Below, piece after piece: positions 24,000-36,837 of a stretch of 64,000 nucleotides of DNA (position 1 is its first letter; the number at the start of each line of letters is the position of its first letter). A program made the translations under genes and the position numbers. Source of the stretch: Rhodamnia argentea (Eukaryota > Streptophyta > Magnoliopsida > Myrtales > Myrtaceae); assembly GCF_020921035.1 (NCBI RefSeq), contig NC_063151.1, positions 8,742,001 to 8,806,000 of the forward strand, given 5' to 3'. The notes beneath the pieces are model-generated. The model made no database searches, was not told the DNA's origin, and worked only from the letters and a program-made list of their open reading frames with translations.

Positions 24000-26180
24000 C
24001 GCGCTTTATAAAGCGTTCGATGTTGTTGATCTATGGTATGTGCTCGTTTGAGCTCTGATTACTTCTTGGTTGCGTCACTCCTGTAAAGAAGAGAAGATCT
24101 CACCCATTTTTTCTTCTTGATGGGAAAATCTTGCGTCTTTTTTTTTTTGGTCAAAATGGGAAAATCTTGTATTAATTCGGCTGAAAATAAGGTGAAATGT
24201 TTACTTGCCTTTGCAAGAGCGAAACTTTTGACAGAGGTTGTTGTTGCTGTCTTGGTGAAATATAGAAGTGTGGTTGCGTGGAATTGTGATCCGAACCGGA
24301 TGAACAGAGATATCTGTTGTATTTAGAGTGTTTTTGCAAAACGGAAACGAACTTTTTAAACGTATTCGACGACTTCCGCGTCAATATGGGTTGAATGGTA
24401 TGGGATCGTCAAAATTGTATTGCATAAAAGTGAATTAATATGAGTGAAATGAGTCAATATGGATCGAATCATTTTCGATTTAATTTAAATCCAGTCCGAC
24501 CCAACTATTTCATGTCCCTACAGGTCACTATGCTAAGCTGTCAGCTGTCCCCGAGCTTAAAGCAGCTTTGCAGTTAGCTTTGAACACTTTTGCTAGATGC
24601 TAGACGCTTCGTCTTTCTTGTGGCTGTTGGCAGCATGAGTGGGGATTTTCACATCAGCTTTTTTTGTCGAGTCCATCCCTAGGGGATCCTTCTATAGACC
24701 GGGATTTTATGATCAGGAAAGAGCTTATGCGAAACTTGACACTTCTAATTTTTTCATCATATATCATCTTATTTAGCCACGGTACAATGTGGCCACCCTT
24801 TTCTAATGGGTAAACCTCATCTTCAGAGGAATCAGCTCAACAAAGTAGGATTTTGAAAGACCAGGAAGAAAGCTCGGAGAAGTGCGCATTACAGCACCGT
24901 CACGGTGTGAAGATTAGATCCTCTTCTGGGCAATTACCGATTCTGCTGTCTATGCTCAATCCTCATCCGCGGAGTCTGCTATCTGTAGCAGCTTTCAGAT
25001 AATATCGTCCCAAGAAAGCTTGCCCCTTTGATGCCAAGCGTTGCAGGTGAACACCTACCCAGTTCTACATGATTAACTCGGATATTTGCCAGCTCCGGTG
25101 CCGGCACTATGTGGTGACTAGTGAGATCAGACTTTTCCTCATCGATACATTCGCATAACACCGGATTTGCAGTGAAGCTGTATGGACTAGAAGCAAAGCT
25201 GCGAGCGTCTTAGAGCGGTTTAGTTCAGTTTAGGAGGAATCCTAGATTGATTTTTCCCCCACTTCCAAGCTGGACAGAGTTATTATAGGAAAGTTTTAGT
25301 AGTTAAAAAGGTCAAACTCGGTTGTACTAAACCCTCTTCCCGCCATGACAAACAAACAAGACCAGTTCTGAACCAGACAGTTTTATTAGGATTAGTTTCC
25401 CATCGGCTCTTTACATCTATGCTTGCCTTGAATTGCCTGATTTCATGGATCCTCAAATTTCGATCATCACGTTCCCTACTGAGAAACCCTTGAAACCAAA
25501 GAAATGAGCAGTCCTGCGCAGATTCCCCCGGAGAAAGGGTACCACCCTCAAGGAGCGGACCCGTCGCACCCCGTCGCCCATCCTCGCTTGATTTCAGCAC
25601 TAAAATGAAGATCCGATCCAAGCGCCGCCGCGAAGATGTTTTTGGAGTTTTCTGGAGGACCTGCGGTTTTTGGAGATTGGCGAGGAGTGAATTTTCAGGA
25701 ATCCGCACGATCTCTTTTCGGATCGTCGAGACTTGATTGCGGAGCTCGCGGAACTTCAACCGGAAGTTTGTTCTCCGATTGACGGCGACGAAGGCGGGTT
25801 TAGGGAACGAACTCGCGGTTTTGAACACCCGTGAGAAGCCCCGAGATGAAAGGAGAAGAGCTGAGAAACCAATTCAACGTCAAATACGGGCCTGACTTCA
25901 CCGACTAACCAAATCTCATCTACGTTCAGGGGCAATCTCGTCCAAGTACAACTTTTTGTTTTTTCTTTTTTTTTTTTATCAAAATAATATCAGTATCGAT
26001 GAAATAAGCAATAAATATTACAATCCACCAAAAGTTCTAGGATATATCCAAGTTTTTTTTTTTTTTTAATATAATAGAGTATCATGAATAAGCAATAAAA
26101 TTACAATCCACCAAAAGTAATGGGATAGATAATACGACGAGATAGGGAACTAAGGCGGAGAAGGTGAGGGCCATGAGGCA
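24000..26180. other. Intergenic DNA, no gene recognised
   Basis: Contains T runs near 24138 and an imperfect duplication: AAGCAATAAA(T)ATTACAATCC with CACCAAAAGT occurs at about 26007-26036 and again at 26092-26118. A 181-codon frame on the minus strand (25283-25828) has no ATG start or known family and was not accepted. Confidence 0.45.
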
Positions 26181-26199
26181 ATCAAAGGGCAAGAGACGC

Positions 26200-26426
26200 T
26201 GGATTGGATACTAGGTTTTTTTTTTTTAAATAACTAAAAATCGGTTCTAAAATCGGTCCAGGTGGGTCTTCACCTAGAATCAAAAATTGGACCGATTTCA
26301 ACCAGTTCCCAAAAATTAGAATCGATTCTCGGACCAATTTGAGCATGAACCGATTCCCGATCCTATTTTTCGGATAGGCCGATACGGATTTCGGATAAAT
26401 CCGGTCCAATTGCACACCTCTAGTTG
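26200..26426. repeat. Interspersed repeat of the 'GGGGTGTGCA / CGGTTC' kind
   Basis: Contains repeated ACCGATT/AATCGGT words and ends with GTCCAATTGCACACCTCTAG, a terminus common in plant genomes. A related piece (TTAGGGGTGAGCATCAGTCC) lies at about 52396 in the opposite orientation. Confidence 0.4.
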
Positions 26427-26429
26427 TCG

Positions 26430-27570
26430 GGACCATGATACGAAGGGAGCCTTGGCTGGAGATTGACGGTTTAGTCTTGGGAGAACTGATTGACTAGCAA
26501 GAAGGTGCTGATTATGAAGGAAACAAAGAAAGAAAACAAAATAAAAAAAAAAATGCTAGACAAAGAGAGAAAGAAAAGGAAAAATAAAGTAAAAGTATAC
26601 TTGGACGAGAATGTTAGGCCGCAAAAATGTGGCACACCCGGGATTGCCATAACAAGAACTAGAAATACACATGCCATAGATAAAAAGGGTTAGCGAACAT
26701 ACCCGGTTTGGAATCCATCTTTATGTAGAAAGACGACGATTCTCAAGACCAAATCTTTCCCTCTATTTCTTTTGATTTGTCACTGGCCGATGAGAGAGCC
26801 ACCACAGAACGAAGAGGGGTGCATTTTGAAAATTTTTGAGACAAATGGCTAGAGAGGGGACTTGTGCCTTTTATAGTGGTTTTGGCACGGGCCCTCTCAT
26901 CACGGGTTGTGCCTCTTCGGCCTACATTAAGTCAACCCATGTTAAAATGCATCAAGAGTATATGTCATATGTTACTACCCATGGACCGGGACGAGATTTG
27001 GTTAGTTGGTGAAGCAATGTCCTTATTTGAGACTAAATTACAATATCCCTTTTGGGTCATCTTTTAAGAATACGGCTCCTTACTTCAAGCTCTTATTTAA
27101 AATTTTTTTTGAGAATTTCCAACCAACCGTGCTCCGTCGGACCGTCGGGCAATAGCACTGATGTGAAGGAGGTGCTTATATATTAAAAACATGGAATTTA
27201 TATTTTATATTTTTATATATATTTTTTTTTCATTTTCATCTTAGCCCGTTTAGGAATGATCTAATTCCATGAAATTGTTTGTAGACATAGAATTTAGATC
27301 ATGGATCGCACTGTCATAACTGCCATATGGGCTTGAGTTGGGCTTGATTGCCCACTTGGGCTTTACGTTCTCTAAGAAGAGAGGGTTGGGCTTTGTAGGA
27401 TTAGACAGCCCCTTAAATTGCAGGGAGCTTGCTCCTCTTCTTATAATCTCGGGTTTAAGTTTTTGAAACAAATTGCCCCAAATTAACTTTTCATTAGCTT
27501 ATTGGTTTAAATGATTGAAAATAGTAAGTAGAAAAAAACTATTTTTGAAGTATTAATTTTCTGCAAATGA
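26430..27570. other. Intergenic DNA
   Basis: AT-rich, purine-rich from 26515 to 26595; nothing recognisable as a gene. Confidence 0.45.
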
Positions 27571-27574
27571 GAAA

Positions 27575-28198
27575 ATTATAGTTTTTTTAAACTTATTGTA
27601 ATTATGTACCAATTCAATATTAAACTTTTTTTTTAACCAATTCTATTCTAAACCTTTTACATTTGTGGCAATGCAGTCTATCTAGTCAGAAATCGCAGGC
27701 GTGACACTATCGGCGTTGACGTGGCAATTTTGTAATAATGCATTTTAATATTTTTTTTCGAATTATTTATTTATTTATTTATTTTTTTTTTTTCCATATC
27801 TTCTTCTTTCTCTAGCTAGTTGCTGAGATTTGGTGACTCGCCGGTCTCAAGCGAAGCTCGCCTGCCCTTGGCGAGGCTCAACCTCGCCACGCTTCGGTGA
27901 GGCTCCACTCTCGCCTAGATCCGGCAAAGTTCAACCTTGCCGTCCCCGGGCGAGCTTTGCCCGAGGTTGACGAGTCGCTGGACCTCGGCGATTGGCTAGA
28001 GAAAGAACGAGATAAGGAACCAAAAGAAAAAAAAGATAAAGAGAAGAAAAATAAATAAATAATAGAAAATTCGAAAAAATAAAAATAAAAATTGCCACAT
28101 AAGCACAGACAAGATCACATTAGCGATTTTTTGATAAAATTGATCGCATGAACCGAATTAAGACAAATATAATAGGTCTATGATTTTTTTGGTAATTC
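27575..28198. repeat. Long-TIR fold-back element, copy C
   Basis: Left arm ..TATGTACCAATTCAATATTAAAC; right arm ..AATATAATAGGTCTATGATTTTTTTGGTAATT. GC-rich core 27830-27990 with 'cgaggctc/gcgaagctcgcc' words flanked by T-rich and A-rich tracts. Confidence 0.7.
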
Positions 28199-29352
28199 TA
28201 CCATCTGCAAAGGCTTATTCCCTAAATTTCAGAGTGACCCCCATTGCGTGCAAAAAAAGGGCCACGCCAGCAACAAATGCTTGGCATGTTGACCAATGAG
28301 ATAGAACCACGTCATATTTGCCTCATCACACCTTTTTCCAATTTTCCTACCCACTTCGACATGTTCAATCCGTTCAATTCAATCCCCTAGAATTAGTGAT
28401 TTTTTAATCGCAATTGCAAGCCTCTTCTCTCTTCCTTCGTGTGGGTTGACCTTGTTAGAATTCATCGCATAATCAAATCAAAAACTTAAATCCAGAAAAA
28501 GAAATCGAGACACGAGATTTTATCATGATTCACTCTTAAACTAGGATTACGTTCAGCAGATGATTCCACTATAATTAGCATTTCGCACCTCTCGTTACAT
28601 CATTTAATTATAAAAGAAAAAAGATTATAAATAATAGTAGCTATTCACGAGCCCAAACTCAAACTACTAATGAAAAATATGGACTTAAATTGTAAAAGTT
28701 CTTTGGTATCCAGGGCTTTTTGGTTGGGAAGTATGAATCGTACCCCAATAGAACTAAATTTAGGGTTTTCTTAGATGCAAGTAGCGCCCTTTCGTATCGT
28801 ACGATGCAGCGGCCTACGAGGTTTGCTTTCTTCCTTATAATAATGTTCATCCCAAAAGTCAACGGGGTTGCATGGCGTAAACGATGCATTTTTCCTCCTA
28901 TTTTAATAAAAACAGTTGAGTGAGCTAAAGTCAACCCTTCTTTGAGGGGTTTAGTTTAGTAGTAGTGGCTGGTCACTTGGGCTGCATATCTCTTCTAAAC
29001 TCCGAATATGCTCCTCCATCGATGACCAACGTATATATTCTCCAAATAAAAGAACCGGATACTAGCCGAGGTAAAAAGGATAGGTTTAGGCCGGATCGTG
29101 CCACTTTCGCGAGAGAGCATGCTTGCGTGACGCCAGAAAAATTCGGACGATCGATATGCCAATTTTGTAATCAACAAGGTTTTCTCGAGATGTTGATAAA
29201 TGTACGTATGAAATGACTAAAAATGCTCTCGAATTCTCGGGGACGAACCGATAAGATGGTACCAAAAGATCGATGGGTTCAATTAGCATAGAGGAAAATC
29301 CATCGAAAGCATTCAAATTGTGTTGCATCACCATTGTTGTGTTTCCAAGGGA
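28199..29352. other. Intergenic DNA
   Basis: No recognisable gene. Frames at 28659-28934 and 29086-29334 on the minus strand show no family resemblance. Confidence 0.45.
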
Positions 29353-30057
29353 AAAGTACCAAAAATGTGATAAACTTATTGCATTTATACCAATTCGGTC
29401 TTATAACTTTTTTTTTTATTGGTACCAATTGAGTTAATCCGGCCAATTAAATCGAAATCGCTGACGTGTCCGCCGACCGTCCTATATGGCACCCTCAACG
29501 CCGGCATACATGTTTTTATATAAAATATTAATATTTTTATTGAAAATTTTCCTTTCCTCCTTTTTTCCTTCCCATTTCTTTTGGCTGTTGGCGGGCGAGG
29601 GTCGGCCTCGGGGCCGCACCGGGGTGAGCTCCGGGGAGCCTCGCCTTGGAAGCTCGATCTCGCGTCGGAGAGGTGGACGCAAGCAGACCCTTCCCTAGGC
29701 GCGGCCCCGACACCAACCTTGCCCGGTCGAGGCCGCCGTGGCTTGGGTGAGGGGGACCTTGTTGATGCTCGCCCGGGCGAAGTTAGCCCTCATTGGCGAT
29801 AGCCTGTGGTCGGCTGTCCACCAACAAAAGGAAAAGGAAAAAAAAAAAAAGAAAAAAAGAAAAAAATTTAAAAAATTATTGAAAATGTCCATGTTAGCGC
29901 GGCGATGTCACTTGGGATGACAGGCGTCCACATTAACGACTTCCAACGTAATTAGCTGGATGACTGAATTGATATTAATGCAAAAGGGTATAGGACTAAA
30001 TTAGTCTAATTGAAAGGTTTAGTACTGAATTGATACCAACTTTTTTGATACTTTTTC
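29353..30057. repeat. Long-TIR fold-back element, copy D
   Basis: Left arm AAAGTACCAAAAATGTGATAAAC with ACCAATTCGGTC; right arm AGGTTTAGTACTGAATTGATACC..TTTTTTGATACTTTTT. Inner CGCTGACGTG and GGATGACAGGCGTCC motifs, very GC-rich core (29585-29800), T-rich then A-rich flanks. Confidence 0.78.
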
Positions 30058-30819
30058 TTGTATTTCTACTCATGGGATTGTTTATAGAAAGAAACAGAGT
30101 GGAGGAGGTCAATGCCTGCAAATAACTTCCCTATTGGCCGGCCTTTATTGTGCTTTACTCAATCTTCTATGAAGAGAATTGAACAATCCAATTAATCCAA
30201 TTATAACCCTCATCATTTCCATTGATGTAATCAAAACCACCATCTTTTGTGTTTTCAGATTCACCCACCACCTGAAAATGATCTATATCTTGCCCTATCC
30301 CTGTTTATAAACCAAGAACCATAAGGCCTTATGTCACCTTCCTTTGTTTCTTTGTTAACTAACCCAACACTGGCCCTTCTTTTTGAAAATTTCTCACTTT
30401 TGTTGTCTTTTACTGGAGAGTGTTTAAACTAATGAATTGGTCTTTTGTGCCCTGCTGAGCTACTTCTGGTTGAATGGGTATGTATATATATGTCGATCGT
30501 CTCTTGTTCTCTTCCCCTTTTGAAAGTCTCTGGGAGCTGTTAGCTTTTTCTTGTTGGGTTTCCGTTTGTTTTCTGAGAAAATGGCTACACAGCCTGTGTC
30601 CTTTTTGTTCTCTTGTTGAAGTTTTCATTCTCTTGTTCTGTCACATGGACGAGAGCTCTGATAAATGCGCTGGGAACCAGATCTTTCACCTTCAGATGAA
30701 GAGCCAATGGCTTGGTCTTGTTCCTTGCTCATCACAATCTGAACTCTGGAGTCCTACTAAATCCTTGTTGATTCCAAGTTCTTAAGATTTTGTTGCGAGC
30801 TCAGAGCAGTGAAGCCGAA
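30058..30819 (+). other. PSI upstream region
   Basis: Leader and promoter of the downstream gene. TATATATA at 30483-30490 is a candidate TATA box about 330 bases before the start codon; a CT-rich stretch follows it. Confidence 0.45.
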
Positions 30820-33800
30820 ATGGGAGGGGTATGCTCTGGCTGCGTAATCTTAGACGATGAGAAGCCAGGGACGAAGATTGCAGTAGTTTCTGCCAAATTC
30901 AACTCAGTTGATGGATTCACTAAACCACAAGGTGGTTCTACACCCAGTGGCAATGGCAATCAGATTGCACTGGCAAAGTGCGACTCGGGTGAGCTTGAAT
31001 CGAAGCGACCGACTCTGTTGACGCCTAAAAAAGCGGGCAACAAGGTACATTTTTCCTGTGGTGCAGTCTTTCTGTTTTTTATTTAGTTATTTTGTGAGGA
31101 ACCATGGTGTATCGTGCTGCTCATAACTAATGTAGGAACCTGGTTGCTCATTAAACAATATTGAAGGAATCATTATTCTTGGCAATAGACTCACCAATGC
31201 ATATGGCGAGCTATATAATAAGTTAAAATAGCTGGATGCTACACTTGAGTTTTACTGAAATTCTTAGAGTGCAGATACTTGGTTCACTTTTGATGATGTT
31301 CAGTAGGTGTGGACTAGCTGGTTGATTGTTTGACGGAATGATTCCAGTAAAATCGGACTTGAGCGAAGATTCAATTTTACAACTGTTACTCATAATCTGG
31401 ATTGTGCAAAGATGCATAAAACTATTCGCAGATCGGATCATATGTGTCATGCCCGTAGAATTTTTACTGGTCACTGCTTAAATAGCTGTTCTGCACCTGA
31501 ACAATTTCAAATGCCAGAACCTGAGTGGCTTGTACGTACATTATTTTGATAGGATTTTCCATTTCCTTGATTTCACTGATGATCTTAAAGTTGTTTATCT
31601 GGTGGGAACTGGGAGTTTGGAAGTTCTTGTTAACTAAATTGAGCTTTCTGTGATAAGACCTTTAATAATTTCTCATCAGGTGCTTCTGCTATCATCTAAA
31701 TATTCTGAGTCTCCATCTGTTTGAGCCTTTCCTCTACATGTTGATTTCTGATGCGATCATTTTCAGAACAACCAGAAGAGCTCATCCTCGGGAAGAGTCG
31801 GCATCTTGAGTATCAAAAGGGCAATTAAAGTTTTAGATACACTAGAAAGAGGCAATTGGAATTTTAATGTCAGCAAGGGACTCATCACGGGCGCGGCTTC
31901 CCGGGGCTGTGAAATTTCGATACTGGCATTTGAAGTAGCTAACACAATTGTTAAAGGCACAAACTTTCTACAGTCTCTTTCTGAAAAGCAACTCCAGCTT
32001 CTAAAGGAGGAGATTTTAACTTCAGAAGGAGTGCAGAATTTGGTTTCCACTGACACAAAAGAGTTGCTAACCATTGCAGCTGCTGACAAAAGGTTGGTGG
32101 TCTTGTTGGCGAGTCTATACGGGAGATTATCCTATATGCATGTCAAGTCAAAACATGGTTGTTTCTATCTATACTCAGGGAGGACCTTGAAGTCTTCTTG
32201 AGAGAGGTCATCAGGTTTGGAAATCAATGTAAAGACCCCCGGTGGCACAACCTGGGTCAATGTTTTTCAAAGTAAGGTAGCTTTACTTGGTTCAGTTCGT
32301 GTTCAGGAAAATTCCTTGTTTTCCTGATACAGTTTACATGCTCATGGAAACGATTGTGATATGGCAGATTGGATTTGGATAATCCAAGATGCAAGCTTTC
32401 TCGAGAAGAAGCAGAATCATCAATGCAACAGTTGAGTTCTTTGGCACAGCAAACCTTGGTAAGTTTACTTTGAGATGAGTTCTGCACAATTTCATTTCTA
32501 CTTAGAATCCCCTGTTGCCATACATGATTCTCGCATGTGAAATGTCAACATTTTGTGCCATCAACATTGTCATCCTACCATATCCGGAATACATGTCGGG
32601 TACCTCTTTAAAAATGAAGTGAAATTCGATATCTCTCAATTCTCGCCTCACATGTGTTGTACTGGTCATTGGACAAGCTGTGCACATGCTCCTGTCAAGT
32701 GTTCCGACTGTCTTGGCTGGATCATTAAAAGGCTATTCCTAGACTGTTGGTAATTTTTCCACATTTTTTCTTCTGAAAAAACAGATACAATTAAACAGCA
32801 ACTAGCTTACAACTTTTGGGAGCATCCCTTTAATCTGTTCATACTCGACCATGATCCTTCTAAACCCTGCCTTTCGAAAAAGTTCAGATAATGGGGGTTA
32901 TCTTCTTCTGTGATCTGAGAATTTTTTTTTTTTGTTGCTAATTTGCAGGAGTTATACCATGCGTTAAATTCTCTGGACAGATTTGAACGAGATTATCATA
33001 GCAAGCTTCAAGAAGCAGAGTCCTACAGTCTTCCTTTGAGAGGTGAGATATTGCAGATCTTAAGACTCTTTTTTTTCTGTACTTCGTTTATGTTCATGAA
33101 GCTTAAGCTCTATGCAAGCTAGGTTTGATTTTCATTTTGGGATGTCCTGTCCGATAGCTCGTGTGCCATTTTTCACGTTGGAGAGAACATTAATGTCATG
33201 AATATAATTAGATGAAGGAATCATCCCCGTGGCTCACAAAATTATCAGCAACTTGTCATCCATTTTGATAATTTCCTCCCTGATGAATGCTCAATATGAA
33301 TAGGCTTCACATGAGAACTCGTGAAACTACGATTGGAGCGGAGCAAACTTTTTAACATGTCTTTGTGATGCCTTGAGTGGTGTCAGTAGCTCCTTTTTAC
33401 ATATTCCCATTTGTGAATTCAGCAGGTCTTGTTTATTATTTGACATATGTGTTTGGCTTCTGACGATTTGAAATATGTGGTCACCAGTTGTTTGTTTCTA
33501 CTTCACATTCTGCATTTAATCTGTTAAGCATGTCCAACATCAATAGTCTGTTGTTATACAGTTCCTTCATTTTTCATGTATTCATTTACAGGAGAAGATC
33601 TCATGAACTTAGAAAGTGAACTCAAACATCAAAAGAAGCTTGTAAAGAGCCTGAAGAAAAGATCTCTCTGGTCAATGACAATGGAGGAGGTATACCTATG
33701 CAGGCTACTTACTACGGCATTCACTTCCTGATTTAGCTTCCTCATTGCCTTCTATTCATGTATGGTGTTGACCTGTTTGAATTGTCAATTGCAGATCATG

Positions 33801-35390
33801 GCGAAGTTTGTCAATATTATAGCATACATGCATCAAAGAATGATGGAGGCTTTTGGAGACAATGGTATGGACTTGCCTGATGTACAATTAGGAAGGCATT
33901 TGACCTCATTGCTGCTGCTCTAGTTGCATGCCTACCACTAGACATTTCTCACATCATTTGCTGCTTTGGAGGATGGTAGCGAAAGTAGGACACATTTTGA
34001 TTGGAAATGCATAATCTTGAGCTTCTTAGCAGAATTCGAACATCAAAGTAACTTAAGTTTCTCATTCTCATGAATTCCCTGTTGCCAATACCTGGATAAC
34101 CATTCTCCAGCAGTTTTAAGTAAAGACACCCTTAAGTTTTGGGTCTCTGGAGAGATCATAACAAATGAAATATTAAGGGTCTTGACCAACTGTCATTAAT
34201 CTAGGACACGAAATAGGAAAGTACTAATCTCGATCCCTTACATGAGAATTTCAAGGAAGGGAAGAAATTTCCCCATAGCATTTGCTATATACTGTACGAT
34301 TGATTGTCGGCCTTGTCAAGCATAATCATTTCCAACTTCCTTTTTACCCCTGATGCACACGTTGGTATGCTGTAAAACTTGAATAGAGCCCAGCCACATT
34401 AATCACCTCAAGAAGCAAACATGTAATATAATGGTGTCTCATGCAGTTTTCACATTGGCTGCCAATGCTTGCCATTGTAGGACTATGCGCATATAGAATG
34501 TGTATTTCAGTTGATTGTTTCTCAAGCATCAGTCTGTCTGACCCGTGCCAGGCATGATGACCTTCATCGAAGAATGCACAAAAAATATCGGAGGCCCCCA
34601 AAGATTGGGGAAAGCTGGTCTTGCACTTAACTATGCTAACATAGTCAAGCGGATAGATATGATTGTGAGTTTGATCCTTCCTTTCCTTTCCGATGCATCT
34701 GATTTCAGTTCAGAATATATGCCAACTGCTAAGTGTAAAATATATTTCATCAGGCATCTCACCCAGCAGCTCTTCCTCCTCATGTACGGAGTACGTTATA
34801 CCACGCATTGCCAACCGTTGTTAAGACAGCACTTCAATCTCGTCTGCAGAGTATTGATGCCAAGGATCAGGTAATCTGTTCTCATTCTTTTCTTCTTTTC
34901 ACAAATGACTTCAGTCGTGCATGGACTCTTCTTCCTTCCTCTATCCGTCATATCTATTTCCACTGTTCTACATAATTTGAGTTTGCCTATTCAGAACCAT
35001 TCAGCATAAAGAACAATCGCAGTTTGTCTCACCACAACAGTGAACTATGACATCTGTCAAACATTTCCAGTCGTGATTCCTGACTAATATTGTCCTAGTT
35101 TTGGATTTATCCTTCGACAGTTGCCGGTTTGTCGTGTAAAGGCTGAAATGAACAAGACCTTACAATGGATTGTCCCTCTAGCAACAAATACAATTAAGTA
35201 AGTTTCAGTTAGTGACTTTCTCACCTGTTGCTTCGTTTCTTGCCCAAAAAAGAGTAAGAAAAAAGCACATTGGATGTCATTATATTCATGACCACACCAC
35301 TTCCTTTGCACAGAGCTCACGAAGGATTTGGATGGGTTGGAGATTGGGCAAAGACTAGGTTTGTATCTCTCTCTCTCCCTCTCTTCTCTT

Positions 35391-35427
<37 letters not shown>

Positions 35428-35785
35428 CCAATATGACATGGATTAAGCATTATCATTTGGTGCTTTTATCAGTAAAGAGGCCCCTAAGAACACATCTACA
35501 AGAAATGGCATGACTCGCCTCCAGACATTGTATCATGCAGATAAGGAAAAAACAGAGCTATACATCCTTGAATTAGCCATTTGGCTACACCATCTCGTCA
35601 CCATGGTGAAGCAGAGAATCCATGCTTTCCAGCCTTTGCCTATTCAATCTGCCATTCACAAGGGGAAGAAGTTTCACCCCAAAGTGCAGCCTCTAACGTC
35701 TCCAGGACGTAGCATGGGAACACCAAGTCCCTGGACTGAACTATCTCAACAAAAGAGGTATTTCAAAGGAGACCGACATTCATGA
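30820..35785 (+). CDS. PSI: PSK SIMULATOR-type protein (DUF3475 + DUF668)
   Basis: Plant growth-promoting protein family; Arabidopsis PSI1-3 are nuclear and act with phytosulfokine signalling. Twelve exons: 30820-31044, 31767-32092, 32179-32271, 32368-32458, 32949-33042, 33592-33689, 33795-33864, 34552-34664, 34754-34870, 35121-35197, 35314-35358, 35473-35785; all phases agree, 553 residues. MGGVCSGC at the N-terminus is a myristoylation/palmitoylation-type motif, as in the family. DUF3475 spans roughly 100-160 (ISILAFEVANTIVKG, SEGVQNLVSTD, IAAADKREDLEVFL). DUF668 lies roughly 330-440 (LGKAGLALNYANI, ALQSRLQS, KAEMNKTLQWIVPLATNT, EGFGWVGDWA). LHHADKEKTE is present as LYHADKEKTE. The C-terminal tail after SPGRS is shorter than in Arabidopsis PSI1. 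Exon 12 ends at 35785. Confidence 0.95.
35361..35424 (+). repeat. CT microsatellite in PSI intron 11
   Basis: Nearly pure (CT)n with a few TCC interruptions, beginning just after the intron 11 donor. A second, shorter CT tract is at 36102-36138. Confidence 0.85.
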
Positions 35786-36105
35786 AAATACAAGAAAACG
35801 GTTCTGTGTGCCAGAATGTTTCCAATGTAGTGAGCTGATTGAAGTAGAGAAAAAAACACTGAATTACCGTAACATATGGCCGTCGTTGCTCTGTAAGTAG
35901 CTCTAAGCAAGAAAGTCTTTTCCCTTGAGTACATAAACCTTTCCTAAGTTCTTCAATTGATTCACCAATCAGCATGTGATAGAGAATCAGTTTTTGCCTG
36001 TGAGAATGTACATGGTGTTGAAGGCACTCAAGGATTTTCTCCAACTTCACCCTCAGTTGACCCTTTTCTTGTACTATGACCAAACTGCCAGTAGTGTAAA
36101 TTAAA

Positions 36106-36138
<33 letters not shown>

Positions 36139-36837
36139 TTACGATTGCAGTAGTTCTGGGATTCATTTGCTCTCTGGACATATAGGCTGCTGTCTAATTT
36201 TGACAGAAACTTTCCTCCTGAAGAATTTATCTAATTTGGAAAAGAATGTGTCGTTCCAACCACCCCAATTTCATGAGTAATTCAACAGTGACTCGAGAAG
36301 GTGAGATCATACGCCGTGGTTCTGATCAAATACTGTTTTGCAGTGTATCCTAAGCAAACCATTTAAGAACACCCTATAAACATTGCAGAGCCAATGAAGC
36401 AGCGCAATGTGTATAGTTGTTAATATGTCCATGAATTGGTTATGCCTACTTCACCTCTTTACTGGTTCCACATTGTAAAAAATGTCTCCGCCTAAACCAC
36501 AGGTCACTTAAAATGCCTTCCACTAATTTCTCTTTCCTCCTTCATCAAGTCCTTTCAGGTGAAAAAAGAGCAAAGAAAATTGCAGGGCGCGTTATCCACG
36601 ACCGTGAACTCTTTATACATAATCATGCCAAAAGAAGAATTTCATACTCTATGATTCCTCACTACATAGACCTTATTGCTATGACATATCTACATATATC
36701 CTAATTCACTTTCGTTCGCAACTTTGTTCCAACCACTCCCCTTTCATTTTCTAAAACAGGCTTGAACAGCCTATACCACCATAAAAATGCCACCTTTATG
36801 CAACCACTTACCACATTGATCAAGCTACTTTAGCTCA
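35786..36837 (+). other. PSI 3' flank and upstream region of the lectin-like gene
   Basis: No further exon recognised; includes the CT tract at 36102-36138. Confidence 0.5.

Noticed and set aside
25283-25828. 181-codon open frame on the minus strand
   Set aside because: Begins with GTG, has no ATG or promoter signs, and shows no family resemblance or convincing domain pattern.
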